Below, piece after piece: positions 42,643-52,099 of a stretch of 64,000 bases of DNA. The stretch is from Solirubrobacteraceae bacterium (GTDB lineage: Bacteria; Actinomycetota; Thermoleophilia; Solirubrobacterales; Solirubrobacteraceae), in NCBI GenBank assembly GCA_025449845.1, contig JANWIP010000020.1:62001-126000 (forward strand), written 5' to 3'. Position 1 is the first letter of the stretch; each line of letters begins with the position of its first letter. The notes under the pieces were generated by a model, which was not told the origin of the DNA, ran no database searches, and saw only the letters and a program-made list of their open reading frames with translations. Position numbers and translations under genes: made by a program.

Positions 42643-43257
42643 ATGCCGCCCGAGCCGAGACTGGTGCCGCGCTTCGCGGCGGAGCCCCCGCAGGAGAGCC
42701 TGCCCTATGGGCGTTGGGAGACGCGCCTGCGCGAGGCACTGCTGGCGGCCGTGGCGGACCTGCAGGACCCGCCCGCGGAGCTGGGCGAGCTGGGCGAGGT
42801 GGTGTGGTATCCGGACCGCAGCTGGCACGGCCGCACATACGTGCCCGCGACCTCCATGACGACGGGAGGCTACGAAATATTTGGCTACGTGCGGATGCTC
42901 AGCAGCGAGGAAGGGGAACCGAGCGCGCTTGAAGCCCACGCGGATTTCACGGACGAGACGGCAACCGAGAACCCGGACTGGCAGATCGACGTCTGCGAGG
43001 AGACAATCGGGCGCTGGCGGGGGGAGAGCGGCGCGGTCGCAAGCATGACGCTGGTATGGGGCCGCCCGCTGGTGCCCGGCGGCGCAATCGCCACGGCCGA
43101 GCTGGCGGGCCTGGCGGTTGACCAGTGCACCTTGGATGAGGAGCGCTTTACGCTGATCGCGCCTGATGACTACCGACAGGACCTCCTGGAGATCAAGCTG
43201 TGGGACGCGCGCGGGCGCGAAGTCGCGAGCGAGTCGCTGTACGAAGAGGAGGGGTGA
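42643..43257 (+). CDS. Uncharacterised acidic protein
   Basis: I do not recognise this 204-residue protein. It has no signal peptide or membrane helix. It has an acidic composition and segments such as EVVWYPDRSWHGRTYVPAT and EIFGYVRMLSSEEGE, which look like folded beta-rich structure. ATG 42643 is 15 bases after galT, so it is probably cotranscribed. The track ORF that starts at 42322 is an out-of-frame extension inside galT. Confidence 0.7.
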   Translation: MPPEPRLVPRFAAEPPQESLPYGRWETRLREALLAAVADLQDPPAELGELGEVVWYPDRSWHGRTYVPATSMTTGGYEIFGYVRMLSSEEGEPSALEAHADFTDETATENPDWQIDVCEETIGRWRGESGAVASMTLVWGRPLVPGGAIATAELAGLAVDQCTLDEERFTLIAPDDYRQDLLEIKLWDARGREVASESLYEEEG

Positions 43258-43351
43258 GAGAGGTCACGATGCGGCGCTCCTTTTTGACAAGGCGCTGAGC
43301 GACCCGGCATAGGCTCAAGCGCGCGGAAAAAGGGGCCGATGTGCGCATGAA

Positions 43352-44548
43352 ATGCCCGAGCTGTCAGTGAAACCATCCCGCGCGCGAACGGGCGCGCGGG
43401 AGCGTGAGCGCCGAGCGGAGGCACTACAGCGCCACCGCGAGGACACACACGTGCTGCGAATGGCTGCTGCGGGTGAGCTGGCGTACCTGCGAGCACAGCT
43501 GCGAGTGGCGTCGAAGCTGACCGGGCGCCTGGCGGCGATGCGCAATGTAGATGAGATGGTGCGCCTGGTGGTGGACGAGCTGCACGGCACGTTCGCGTTC
43601 TACCTGGCAGCGATACAGCGGCTTGACGAGGACGGGATGCTGCGTCTGGTGGCAAGCCGCGGCGCGCTGGCGGAGGTGATGCGCGAGTTCCTGCTGGTGG
43701 AGCAGTCGGCAGGTGAAGGCGTGAACGGCCGGGTGGCGCGCTCAGGCAACACGGCGCTGGTCCACGACACGCACAAAGACCGCGACTACATCGTGCGCGA
43801 CCCCCAGACGGACCCGCGCAGCGAGCTGGCAGTGGCGATCATGATCGATGGAAGAGTCTGGGGCGTGCTGAACATCGAGGCGGCCGAGCCAGCCGCGCTG
43901 GGCGAGGCCGATGCGGTGCTGGTGGAGGCAATCGCGGCAAGCCTGGGCGGCGCGCTGCACCGCGCGAAGCTCGTAGGCGAGCTTGAAAGCGCGTTCACCA
44001 CAACGCTTGCGGCATTGGCGAGCACCGTGGAGGCGAAGGACGACTACACCGCAGCCCACGGCGCGGACGTGGCGGAGCTGGCCGAGCGGGTGGCTTTGCA
44101 ACTGGGCATGGCGCAAGCGGAGGCAAAGGATGTGCGCTACGCGGCGATGCTGCATGACGTGGGCAAGATCGCGGTACCGAGCGAGATCCTTCTGAAGCCC
44201 GGCCCGCTGAATGATGAGGAGTGGAAGGTGATGCGCGGCCACGCGGCGGTAGGCGGCGATCTGGTGGCACGGATCGACGCCTTCGCGCACCTGGCGCCGG
44301 CGGTGCGCGGCAGCCACGAGCGCTGGGACGGAGGTGGCTACCCGGATGGCCTGGCCGGCGAGACGATCCCGCGGGCAGCGCGTATCATCGCGGCATGTGA
44401 CACCTGGGATGCCATCGTGACCGACCGCCCCTATCGCCCGGCGCGCACCGCGGCGCAGGCGCGGGCGGAGCTTGAGCGGGTGGCGGGCGAGCAGCTGGAT
44501 GCGGTCGTGGTGAGAGCCCTGCTTGAAGTGCTCTCCACCACTGCGTAG
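43352..44548 (+). CDS. GAF and HD-GYP domain protein
   Basis: A 398-residue cytoplasmic protein. An N-terminal coiled coil (about 15-60) leads to a GAF domain (about 60-200; EGVNGRVARSGNTALVHDTH). An HD-GYP domain follows, with LHDVGKIAVPSEILLKPGPL, SHERWDGGGYPDGLAGE and ACDTWDAIVTDRPYRPA, predicting c-di-GMP hydrolysis gated by a small ligand. It is followed 130 bases later by a diguanylate cyclase, so the two may set a local c-di-GMP level. Confidence 0.88.
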   Translation: MPELSVKPSRARTGARERERRAEALQRHREDTHVLRMAAAGELAYLRAQLRVASKLTGRLAAMRNVDEMVRLVVDELHGTFAFYLAAIQRLDEDGMLRLVASRGALAEVMREFLLVEQSAGEGVNGRVARSGNTALVHDTHKDRDYIVRDPQTDPRSELAVAIMIDGRVWGVLNIEAAEPAALGEADAVLVEAIAASLGGALHRAKLVGELESAFTTTLAALASTVEAKDDYTAAHGADVAELAERVALQLGMAQAEAKDVRYAAMLHDVGKIAVPSEILLKPGPLNDEEWKVMRGHAAVGGDLVARIDAFAHLAPAVRGSHERWDGGGYPDGLAGETIPRAARIIAACDTWDAIVTDRPYRPARTAAQARAELERVAGEQLDAVVVRALLEVLSTTA

Positions 44549-44605
44549 ATCCAACGAACGGCACTGGACAACGCGCGCGCAGCCGCGTGACAGGTCATCA
44601 TGCCG

Positions 44606-44624
44606 GCCACAAAAGCCTTGTGGC
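44606..44624 (+). terminator. Hairpin after the HD-GYP gene
   Basis: GCCACAA-aagcc-TTGTGGC forms a 7-bp perfect stem with a 5-base loop, 58 bases after the HD-GYP stop. No T-run follows (taaaggaaaag), so it is a weak terminator or a leader hairpin of the following cyclase gene. Confidence 0.4.
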
Positions 44625-44679
44625 TAAAGGAAAAGAAGCAAATATCCGATAGGGGTACGACCTCGAAGGACCTCCTGAA

Positions 44680-46359
44680 TTGACCCCTGTTCCCACTTCG
44701 TTTCGCGCCATCGGCGCCGTGCTGTGCACGGTGGCGGTCGTCGTCGCGACGCTGTTCGCGACCAGCTCGATCGAGCGCGGAGCGGCCGATCGTGGCTATG
44801 AAGGCACACAGACGGCACAGACGCTGCTGAACACGATGCTGGACCGCGAGACGGGTCTGCGCGGCTTCCTGGAGACGGGCGACGAAACGTTCCTGGCTCC
44901 GTACATGAGCGGCAGCGCCCGCTTCACCGCCGCGGTGAAGAGGGCCGAGAGCTACGCCCACGGAGTGCCGGCGGCAGACCAGGCACTCGGCGAACAGGAG
45001 CTGCTGGCGGCGCGCTGGCAAGGCGTGGCGCAGGCAGTAATCACACTGGCGCGGCACCATGGGGTACACCATCTGTCGTTGAAGGACGCGCTGACGCGCA
45101 AGCGGATCATGGATTCCTTCCGCGCCGCCAACGCGAGCTACCTGGCCGCGATGAACGCGCGGCGCGTGCATCTGCTGTCGGTGGCAACGGCGCTCTCGAC
45201 GTGGATTGTCGTGGGCCTGTCCCTGCTGCTGACGCTGACCGGGCTGTGGCTGGTGCGTGTGAACTTCCGCCGCGAGCGCAAGGCCCAAGAGGCGCTGCGG
45301 GCCGTTGAGCTGCGTCGCGACGCTCGTGAGCGCGAGTACGTCGAAGACCGACGCCGCTTCGCGGAGGTGGTGCAGGTCTCCGAGACGGAGGATGAGGCGC
45401 GCGAGCTGATCAAGCGCCGCATCGAGACAGGTCTGCAAGGCGCGCAGGTGACAGTGCTGAGCCGCAACAACAGCGCAGACCGCCTGGAGGCAGCCACGCC
45501 GCTTGACAAGGGCCCGCTGGCAAAGGCACTGGAGGGCGCCAAGCCGCGCTCATGCCTGGCGATCCGCCTGGGGCGCGAGCACGAGGAGCGCGGAGCGCAC
45601 ACTGGGAGCGCCGTCGCGTGTGAGATCTGCGGCGAGACCGGCAGCCGCTCGCTGTGCGAGCCGCTGTTGGTGAGCGGCGAAGTGATCGGCTCCCTGCTGA
45701 TCTCCCATGAGGACCCGCTGAATGAGCAGGGCAGGCGCCTGATCAACGAGACAGTGACCTACACCGCGCCCGTGCTGGCGAACCTGCGCAACCTGGCGAT
45801 AGCGGAGCGGCGGGCCCATACCGACTCCTTGACGGGCCTGCCCAACCGCCGCGCCCTGGATGACACCTTCAGGCTGCTGATCGCCCAGGCAGGACGCTCA
45901 CTGACGCCGCTGTCGGCGATGCTGATCGACCTGGACCGCTTCAAGGACGTGAACGACACATACGGCCACGACCGCGGCGACGAGGTGCTGGCGGCGATGG
46001 CGACCACCCTGAAGGAGTCGGTGCGCACGAGCGACTTCGCGGCGCGACTGGGCGGCGAGGAGTTCCTGGTGCTGCTGCCGAACACCGACCCGACGACAGC
46101 CGGCGTGGTGGCCGAAGGCATCGCGAAGTCATTGGCGAAGACGAGCGTGCACGGCATGGAGCAGATGGTGACGGCGAGCTTCGGCGTGGCGGGCTATCCG
46201 ATGCACGGAGCGGACATGCCCAACCTGCTGCGCAGCGCCGATCGCGCGCTGTACCAGGCCAAACGCGACGGGCGCGACTGCGTGCGCGTGGCGACGGCGA
46301 TGACGGGGCGCGATGAAGCCCTGGCCAGCGTGCCGGCGGGTATGGCAGAGCCGATATAG
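44680..46359 (+). CDS. Membrane diguanylate cyclase (CHASE3-like, GAF-like, GGDEF)
   Basis: A 559-residue protein. Two membrane helices (about 10-28 and 168-190) flank an external helical CHASE3-type sensor (about 30-165; LLNTMLDRETGLRGFLETGD). A coiled coil, a GAF-like domain with a Cys pair (EICGETGSRSLCEP) and a GGDEF domain follow. The active site is GGEEF in RLGGEEFLVLLP, with DSLTGLPNRRAL before it. It makes c-di-GMP in response to an outside signal. The start is TTG 44680, with GAAGGA 9 bases upstream. Confidence 0.88.
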   Translation: MTPVPTSFRAIGAVLCTVAVVVATLFATSSIERGAADRGYEGTQTAQTLLNTMLDRETGLRGFLETGDETFLAPYMSGSARFTAAVKRAESYAHGVPAADQALGEQELLAARWQGVAQAVITLARHHGVHHLSLKDALTRKRIMDSFRAANASYLAAMNARRVHLLSVATALSTWIVVGLSLLLTLTGLWLVRVNFRRERKAQEALRAVELRRDAREREYVEDRRRFAEVVQVSETEDEARELIKRRIETGLQGAQVTVLSRNNSADRLEAATPLDKGPLAKALEGAKPRSCLAIRLGREHEERGAHTGSAVACEICGETGSRSLCEPLLVSGEVIGSLLISHEDPLNEQGRRLINETVTYTAPVLANLRNLAIAERRAHTDSLTGLPNRRALDDTFRLLIAQAGRSLTPLSAMLIDLDRFKDVNDTYGHDRGDEVLAAMATTLKESVRTSDFAARLGGEEFLVLLPNTDPTTAGVVAEGIAKSLAKTSVHGMEQMVTASFGVAGYPMHGADMPNLLRSADRALYQAKRDGRDCVRVATAMTGRDEALASVPAGMAEPI

Positions 46360-46361
46360 CG

Positions 46362-46445
46362 CTTTACAAGCGCGGCGCGTTCGGTGCGCACATGCACGTG
46401 CAGCTGATCAACGACGGCCCCGTGACGCTGCTGCTGGACGCTTGA
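46362..46445 (+). pseudogene. dtd: C-terminal remnant of D-aminoacyl-tRNA deacylase
   Basis: A short frame after the diguanylate cyclase reads LYKRGAFGAHMHVQLINDGP and then VTLLLDA before a TGA at 46443. This closely matches the conserved C-terminus of DTD (FGAHM, NDGPVTLLL). No upstream part of the gene is present and there is no start. It overlaps the end of the convergent large secreted-protein gene. It appears to be a leftover from a deletion or insertion. Confidence 0.65.
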
Positions 46446-49400
46446 CGCGGGCCTTTGCCTTGCTTCTTGCTTGTGCCTTGCCTGCCCTTGGCTTGCCGGC
46501 CTTGGGGCAGCCGGCGAGCGAGATCTTGGTGCTCTGTTTGATGACGGCCCCGTTCTGCCCGGTGAGGGTCGTTGGCATGACGAGCTTCTGCCCGCAGAGG
46601 GACTTGACGGTGCTCGTAAGCACGCTGTGCTTGCCGCGGGGCAGCATCAGCTCAAAGGAGTTGATGGGCGCGTCGGGCACGCTCGCGAAGGTGCTGCTGG
46701 TGATGCTCTTGACGATCTTGGTGTTGCCGGTGAGGTTGATGCGTACCCCCTCGCCCTGCAGCACGATGACGAGGTCGGGAAACGCGGCGCCGCCGTGGGA
46801 TACGAGATAGGCGGGACCCGTCAAGGTGACAGGGAGAATGGGCGTGGTGGCCCTGACGATCCCCACAAGCGAGTTGGGATCGCAGGTGGCAGGATTGAGC
46901 GCGAAGACCGCCGCCGGACAGGCATGCTGGAGCGTAGTTAGTCTCGCCGGCAGCTGCTTGGGCAGTGTGACGGCCACCCCGCCGAAGTTCGCCTGACCTG
47001 TGCCCGAGGTCACCTTCACGTCGAGGCTCGCGCCCAGAGCCTTTGACACGGCTCCACCCGCGGAAGCCTTGAAGGTGGGCTTGAACGGCAGGCCATTGCA
47101 GCCTTCGGCCGCGACCGGCGCCGTCAGGTTGACGGAGGCGCCCTGCGTTGAATCCACGGTGGTGGCGATCTGCTTGATCGCACAGTTGGTGGGGTTGAAG
47201 AAGAATTCCTTGCGGTTGACCTGCACATTGACCATCTGCAGGTGCAGCGGCACGCCGTCCTTGACCTGCGGCAGCGGATCGCTGGTGACAGTGACAGCGC
47301 TGGTTTCGGGGTTGATGTCGATGCGCGAGCGCACGACGACGTTGCCGAGGTTGAAGGGACCGGCGACGGCAGGCACCACGATGGAGAATCCAAACGGCGC
47401 ACCGTTGTAGGGCCCGGTTAGATAGACCTTGCCGGTGACCCCCAGTGGCTGAGAACCCGAGCCGGCCCTGACGAGAGTGGTGCCGACGAGACTTTCTTCA
47501 CCGCAGGTGCCCAGCGAGGCCTGTGGTTCTGCGCAGAGCGGCACCTTGGAGAGCATTCCCAGCAGCCCCGGGGGCAGCTTGACCTGCAGCCGCGAGAGAT
47601 CCTGCTGGCGATCCCCGCGGGTGAGGGTGAAGGAGAAGGTGCTGAAGTGACCGGCGGCCGCATTGGTGACACCGGCTTCGAGGGAAGGCCTGAAGGGAGG
47701 CGTGCCCGGACAAGGACCGTTGTTGCCGTCCCAGTCGACATTGAACGACGCCGGCACGAGCGCGTCGGGCGTGATCGGGGCGCTCCAGGGCTTGAGGTCG
47801 GCGCTGGCGAGCGCTTCGCCGCACTGGCGCGGGTTGGCCACAGGGGCGCGTCCGCCGCCCTTGATGTTGAGCGTCACTTCGCTGAAAGGGAGCTGCGGAT
47901 TTTCTGTGAACCTAGCGGTGAGCTGGCCGGTAGCGGGATCGGCCGAGACGCTGCCCGCGAGCTTGACGACCGCGCCTGACCCTTCGGCTTCCAGATACAG
48001 CCCAAACAGGCGCCCTTCGCTGGCATCCGTGGCCGTGCACCCAGGCTGCCCCGGCCCGCCGCACTGCGGCTGCGCCACATATACATGCCCTTCCAGTGGG
48101 CTTTCCAGCACCGGAGTCTTGACCTCTACTGTCCCGATCTGCGATGCCTGCGGACAGTGTCCGAGCGTGAGATGGGTCATGCCATCCGCGCCGATCGCTT
48201 CTCCTTCGCCGGCTTCGGTCGGAGTGCCGCCTCCGGTAGGCATGTCGATGCCGTTGGGGCCCGTTGCGGGGCAGCCCACCAGGCCATCGCCACCACCCGG
48301 AGATATCGTCATGCCCGGCGGCAGCGCCATGGTCACGTCCTTGAGCTGGGGCACCGCCAGCACGGGGAACTGCGAGGGATTCTGCGGCACCTTGATCTTG
48401 ACCTGAAGGCCGGTGGGCGCTTCGGCCTCGCTGACTTCGGGGTGCAACTCGACGGTGGGCGCGAACTGCAGCAGTTCGCAGCCGTCTATTTTTGGATACG
48501 CCACTGTTTCGGCGGATGTCCAATGCCCAGGGGCGCTCCAGGGGTCAGCTTCGACCTTGGTCGTCAGTGGGCCGGCCTGGCAGTTGCTGGGGTTGGTGAA
48601 GAAAGCCTTGGCGCCGCTTGGGTTGCCGTCTTCGGTATTGGGGTCGCCGAAGAACGTCAGCTCCGCCCCCTCAAAGTTGATGGCCCGCGGAACGCCGGGG
48701 CTGGCGACGCGCAGACCGTAGCCAGCTCGTGTGCGTACCACACTCACATACAACGGAGCCTCATACCCAAAGACCTTGAAGCCAAACTGGGCAGGATAGC
48801 CTCTATCCGGGACCATGTTATAAACCGAAGACACCACCGCCTGATTTGCCGGTTCGAGGGAGCTGACGACACCGCTTTCGGTAAAGAGCAGAGCAGTACC
48901 AATGCGACTGGCAGGTGGACATTCACTCTTTGTCTCCCCGCCCTGGTTGAGCTGGCGCTCTGTACACTGGGCTGCCGCGGTTGGATCGCCTAGAAAACCA
49001 AGCGGCGGATAGACCGCGATATCCTTTGCGGGATCGACATCAGCAAATGAAAGCGGACCGCCCGATCTGGTTTCAATATTAGTATTTAGGTTCACTGTCG
49101 CCGTCACGCCATACGGGTGATTGTCCGCCTGCGCCTCCAGCTGACCTTCTATGCCATGCACCGCAAAGCCCAGGCCAGCGATCCCGAACCCAACGGATAG
49201 ACCTTCTGCGGTATTGGGCGTAGTCAAAGGCTCGGCCGTAAAGGCCGGCGCCGCACCACCACCCGAAACCCTGGCCGAATTTGTAATGGTGCCAACAGCT
49301 GACGTGACTTCCACCTTTAGGACCACAACCAACGTATCGCCCGGCCTAACCGTTTCGTTATAGCTACAGGTAGTATCAGTCGTGTCACATGACTGCGGAT

Positions 49401-49722
49401 AACCTTCGCTTTCAACATTAATCACCTGCATATTGCGGGGCCTTAGCCCCTGCGGAAGAGTGTCGGTGATAAGCACCGGCCCTTCCGTCGATCTGCCCCC
49501 AACATTAGTGAGCGTCACGATATACTGATCACAAATAGAATAGCCATTACTTGCGCATTTTGTATTGTCTTCGACGGAAAAGTTGGTTGGATGCGCAATC
49601 GATGCTACTTCCCATGCAGGAGCGGCTGAGACAGCCCCGGCGTTGGCCGGCGAGGGCTCCGCAGCTGTAAGTATTATTGCTATTGCGCAAAAAAGGAACT
49701 CGGCTATCACCCTTACCCGCAT
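46408..49722 (-). CDS. Very large secreted protein with DUF11-like domain
   Basis: A 1104-residue protein with a signal peptide (about residues 1-28, ending near NAG). A DUF11-like beta domain lies at about 55-165 (YIVTLTNVGGRSTEGPVLIT). Several repeated beta-rich segments containing paired Cys follow, with the phrase CPPASRIGTALL and related CP-xx-SxIGT forms recurring. The tail is strongly basic (KAGKPRAGKAQARSKAKA). Such proteins come in families in Solirubrobacterales and are of unknown function, probably cell-surface. It follows the PD40 gene by 3 bases. GC falls along it towards the 5' end. Confidence 0.75.
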   Translation of the reverse strand: MRVRVIAEFLFCAIAIILTAAEPSPANAGAVSAAPAWEVASIAHPTNFSVEDNTKCASNGYSICDQYIVTLTNVGGRSTEGPVLITDTLPQGLRPRNMQVINVESEGYPQSCDTTDTTCSYNETVRPGDTLVVVLKVEVTSAVGTITNSARVSGGGAAPAFTAEPLTTPNTAEGLSVGFGIAGLGFAVHGIEGQLEAQADNHPYGVTATVNLNTNIETRSGGPLSFADVDPAKDIAVYPPLGFLGDPTAAAQCTERQLNQGGETKSECPPASRIGTALLFTESGVVSSLEPANQAVVSSVYNMVPDRGYPAQFGFKVFGYEAPLYVSVVRTRAGYGLRVASPGVPRAINFEGAELTFFGDPNTEDGNPSGAKAFFTNPSNCQAGPLTTKVEADPWSAPGHWTSAETVAYPKIDGCELLQFAPTVELHPEVSEAEAPTGLQVKIKVPQNPSQFPVLAVPQLKDVTMALPPGMTISPGGGDGLVGCPATGPNGIDMPTGGGTPTEAGEGEAIGADGMTHLTLGHCPQASQIGTVEVKTPVLESPLEGHVYVAQPQCGGPGQPGCTATDASEGRLFGLYLEAEGSGAVVKLAGSVSADPATGQLTARFTENPQLPFSEVTLNIKGGGRAPVANPRQCGEALASADLKPWSAPITPDALVPASFNVDWDGNNGPCPGTPPFRPSLEAGVTNAAAGHFSTFSFTLTRGDRQQDLSRLQVKLPPGLLGMLSKVPLCAEPQASLGTCGEESLVGTTLVRAGSGSQPLGVTGKVYLTGPYNGAPFGFSIVVPAVAGPFNLGNVVVRSRIDINPETSAVTVTSDPLPQVKDGVPLHLQMVNVQVNRKEFFFNPTNCAIKQIATTVDSTQGASVNLTAPVAAEGCNGLPFKPTFKASAGGAVSKALGASLDVKVTSGTGQANFGGVAVTLPKQLPARLTTLQHACPAAVFALNPATCDPNSLVGIVRATTPILPVTLTGPAYLVSHGGAAFPDLVIVLQGEGVRINLTGNTKIVKSITSSTFASVPDAPINSFELMLPRGKHSVLTSTVKSLCGQKLVMPTTLTGQNGAVIKQSTKISLAGCPKAGKPRAGKAQARSKAKARVKRPAAASRGRR

Positions 49723-49725
49723 AGC

Positions 49726-51891
49726 CTACCTATGCCTAACGGTCTTTTTGCCATGCCGATGCTTTGGCTGTGCATGCGCACGCGTCCTGTGCCTAGACTT
49801 CTTCTTCCCTCTAACGGTCTTCCTTTTGGGCGCAGCTGGCTTCTGCTTGGCGCCAACGACATCCGGCCCTGGGGGCGCTTCTCCTATTGCGGGCGCAGTC
49901 GCTGGCGGGAGAGGCAGCCCGCTGGTCGGACCCTGGCAGGAGTCGGCTGCACACTGTGCAAGAGTCGGCGAAGGCACAAATCCACCATTAATGCGCGCAT
50001 CATATATATCCGCTAATGTATCCGTATCCTGAGGCACAAGTTGGTCGGTAGTCGTGAAAAAAACGTCTTGCCCTGATCCATCGGTCCCTATTAGTTCGAC
50101 AGCAGGACTGCCCGTTGTGAGAGCTACATCGTGACCGTCAGAGATCAAGCCTACCCTCCCGTCGTGATATTCGTATATGTTATTAACACCTTCTAATGCC
50201 TGTGGCGTGAGTGCATCTTCGCTCGAGAAGAACACACGTGAGCCATCGGCTGATACCGCCAAGTGTGTTGAGCGCTGAATGTGCGGATCACGCTCGTAGC
50301 CCTGGATTGGGATCGTGGCACGGTATCTGGCCGAATGTCCGTTTTCGTTAAAGCCCCCCTGACCTTGCGATACCCGGACAAGTGTTTCCGTTTGTGAGTC
50401 GTACTCAAACACCTGTCCAGCTTCCTGTCGACCATTCTGGTCGGGCGTCAGGTTAGCGACACTCTGAAATACCAAGTAGCGTCCGCCGGGCGTGGCCTGC
50501 GCCGGATGGGACTCCTGTAATGTCCAGTCACTTTCATCGGCCGACGAAAGTGTGGTAACGAACGCCATATGTTCGCTACCTATTTCTTCACATCCAGACG
50601 CCGGCCCGGCACATTTAGTGGTCCAGACATACAGGTTAGGAGCCCCATCGATCGGGGCCTCCCCTTCCTTATTAGCGCCCGTCAGCCTCGCTTGTGAAAC
50701 GAAGTAAACATGTGACCCATCCTCAGACACCCGCACAACACCCAACACACGTCCAGCGGTACCGTCACCAGCGGAAACGAGCGTTACCCGTTTGCCTTCA
50801 GCAGCTTCGAAATCATATCTATATAGATAAGGACCTACGCCTATTGCATCGGGCAGCAGCGGCTGTTCAGTCGTAAAGAGCACCGTTGACCCGCTGAGTG
50901 ATGCGCCGCGAAACTGCGCATCCATTCTATTGGTCGTCTGGCATTCTGTACAAGCGATGGTTGAAGGCTCAGATATGGACACGGTCCGTGACGCTCCAAG
51001 ACGCGCATAAATTTCGTTGACCGATGGACCAAACGCGTGGCACACGCTTGAGGCGCTTGCCGTAAAAAAGACCGTAGCGCCGCTTGCAGACACGGCATTA
51101 TAGGTGTTTCCTTCGGGAAAACTTCCCAAATATGTACCACAATCACTTATCAAGTGGGCTGTCGGGACACTGGCGGGCATGCCGATATTGGTTATCCCAA
51201 CTAGCCGGGGTTCCGAGTTGCCCAGCCCTTCGTATTCATAAAGTGACGGTAGACGCCCACCCGCGGTAGTATCGCCCGGCCATAGATGGTTTACTTCTCC
51301 TCCACCAGGAGACCGGTCTGTGTACAGCACATGCGAGAGATCATCAGACGCTCCCTGGAACTCAAGCACCTCTCCCCCCGCATTCGGTGGTTCCCCGGGG
51401 CCAACGAGCTTCAGCGCTCCCTCCGGCGGCCCGCGGTAAATGCCTTCCAAGAGGGGCTGGTCAGGTGTGTGCGCAGACCAAAGACTGCTCTGGAAGTCCG
51501 GGCTGATTGTCTGAACAGCGTAAAGTGAGAACTCAGAATAGGGGGCGTCGAGCGGGGTCGAAGCCCATCCCGTGCTTGTCCGCATAAACTTGTAGGACTG
51601 GCCCAGTGCTCCTGTATCTTCGGTACCTGAGAAACTTCCAAAAGATTCACCGAGCACTTGGGTGCCTTCTTCGGAAACCCCATCAGCCGCAGCCGTAAAG
51701 CCCTCCTTGTACGACGGAGAAACCAGCTCATAGCTGCGGCAGTCCGGGAGATACGCTCGAAATCCCAAGGTGGAGCCGTTTGGACACGGACCAAGAGGGA
51801 CGTCGCCCGCAACTGCCGACGTAGTCACTGGGATTAGTATTGCGGCTGCAAACATCGCAGTTGCACATAGCCTTTTCAAAAAGGGACGCAA
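49726..51891 (-). CDS. Secreted PD40/TolB-like beta-propeller protein
   Basis: A 721-residue protein with a signal peptide (about 1-29). The body contains repeated propeller-like strands: VLYTDRSPGGGEVNHLW, SEDGSHVYFVSQARL, SADGSRVFFSSEDAL and DGSGQDVFFTTTDQL. The N-terminus of the mature part (CPNGSTLGFRAYLPDCRSYE) has a Cys pair. The last about 45 residues are rich in Lys, Arg and His. Codon use is visibly more A/T than in neighbouring genes. With the 3-base gap to the DUF11-like gene it forms an operon. Ligand unknown. Confidence 0.75.
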   Translation of the reverse strand: MRPFLKRLCATAMFAAAILIPVTTSAVAGDVPLGPCPNGSTLGFRAYLPDCRSYELVSPSYKEGFTAAADGVSEEGTQVLGESFGSFSGTEDTGALGQSYKFMRTSTGWASTPLDAPYSEFSLYAVQTISPDFQSSLWSAHTPDQPLLEGIYRGPPEGALKLVGPGEPPNAGGEVLEFQGASDDLSHVLYTDRSPGGGEVNHLWPGDTTAGGRLPSLYEYEGLGNSEPRLVGITNIGMPASVPTAHLISDCGTYLGSFPEGNTYNAVSASGATVFFTASASSVCHAFGPSVNEIYARLGASRTVSISEPSTIACTECQTTNRMDAQFRGASLSGSTVLFTTEQPLLPDAIGVGPYLYRYDFEAAEGKRVTLVSAGDGTAGRVLGVVRVSEDGSHVYFVSQARLTGANKEGEAPIDGAPNLYVWTTKCAGPASGCEEIGSEHMAFVTTLSSADESDWTLQESHPAQATPGGRYLVFQSVANLTPDQNGRQEAGQVFEYDSQTETLVRVSQGQGGFNENGHSARYRATIPIQGYERDPHIQRSTHLAVSADGSRVFFSSEDALTPQALEGVNNIYEYHDGRVGLISDGHDVALTTGSPAVELIGTDGSGQDVFFTTTDQLVPQDTDTLADIYDARINGGFVPSPTLAQCAADSCQGPTSGLPLPPATAPAIGEAPPGPDVVGAKQKPAAPKRKTVRGKKKSRHRTRAHAQPKHRHGKKTVRHR

Positions 51892-52018
51892 GCAACAATC
51901 GCCTCCCCTTGGGCGCGGGATGTGAATGTAATATCAGCCTGCACGACTCCATTGAGGGTAAAGGACGAAAGTGGCTGGAGCAAGCTGTGTCTCTGACCCA
52001 GCCATACGCCGCCGTTGG

Positions 52019-52068
52019 GGCTGGGCGGGAAGCTGGTGCTTTCGCATCGCCAGCTTTTCCGCCCAGCC
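52019..52068. terminator. Long hairpin between two secreted-protein genes
   Basis: GGCTGGGCGGGAAGCTGG, a 13-base loop, and CCAGCTTTTCCGCCCAGCC pair nearly completely (about 17-18 bp with one bulge). It lies downstream of the gene ending at 52100 and upstream of the PD40 gene, both on the minus strand. No T-run follows on either strand, so it may be a terminator, an mRNA end protector or a repeat element. Confidence 0.5.
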
Positions 52069-52099
52069 GATCGGCTAGGTTGCTACGTAGTTTGCGTGG

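Noticed and set aside
44549-44679. c-di-GMP (GEMM) riboswitch before the diguanylate cyclase
   Set aside because: A hairpin is present, but the conserved GEMM core and tetraloop-receptor elements are not visible.
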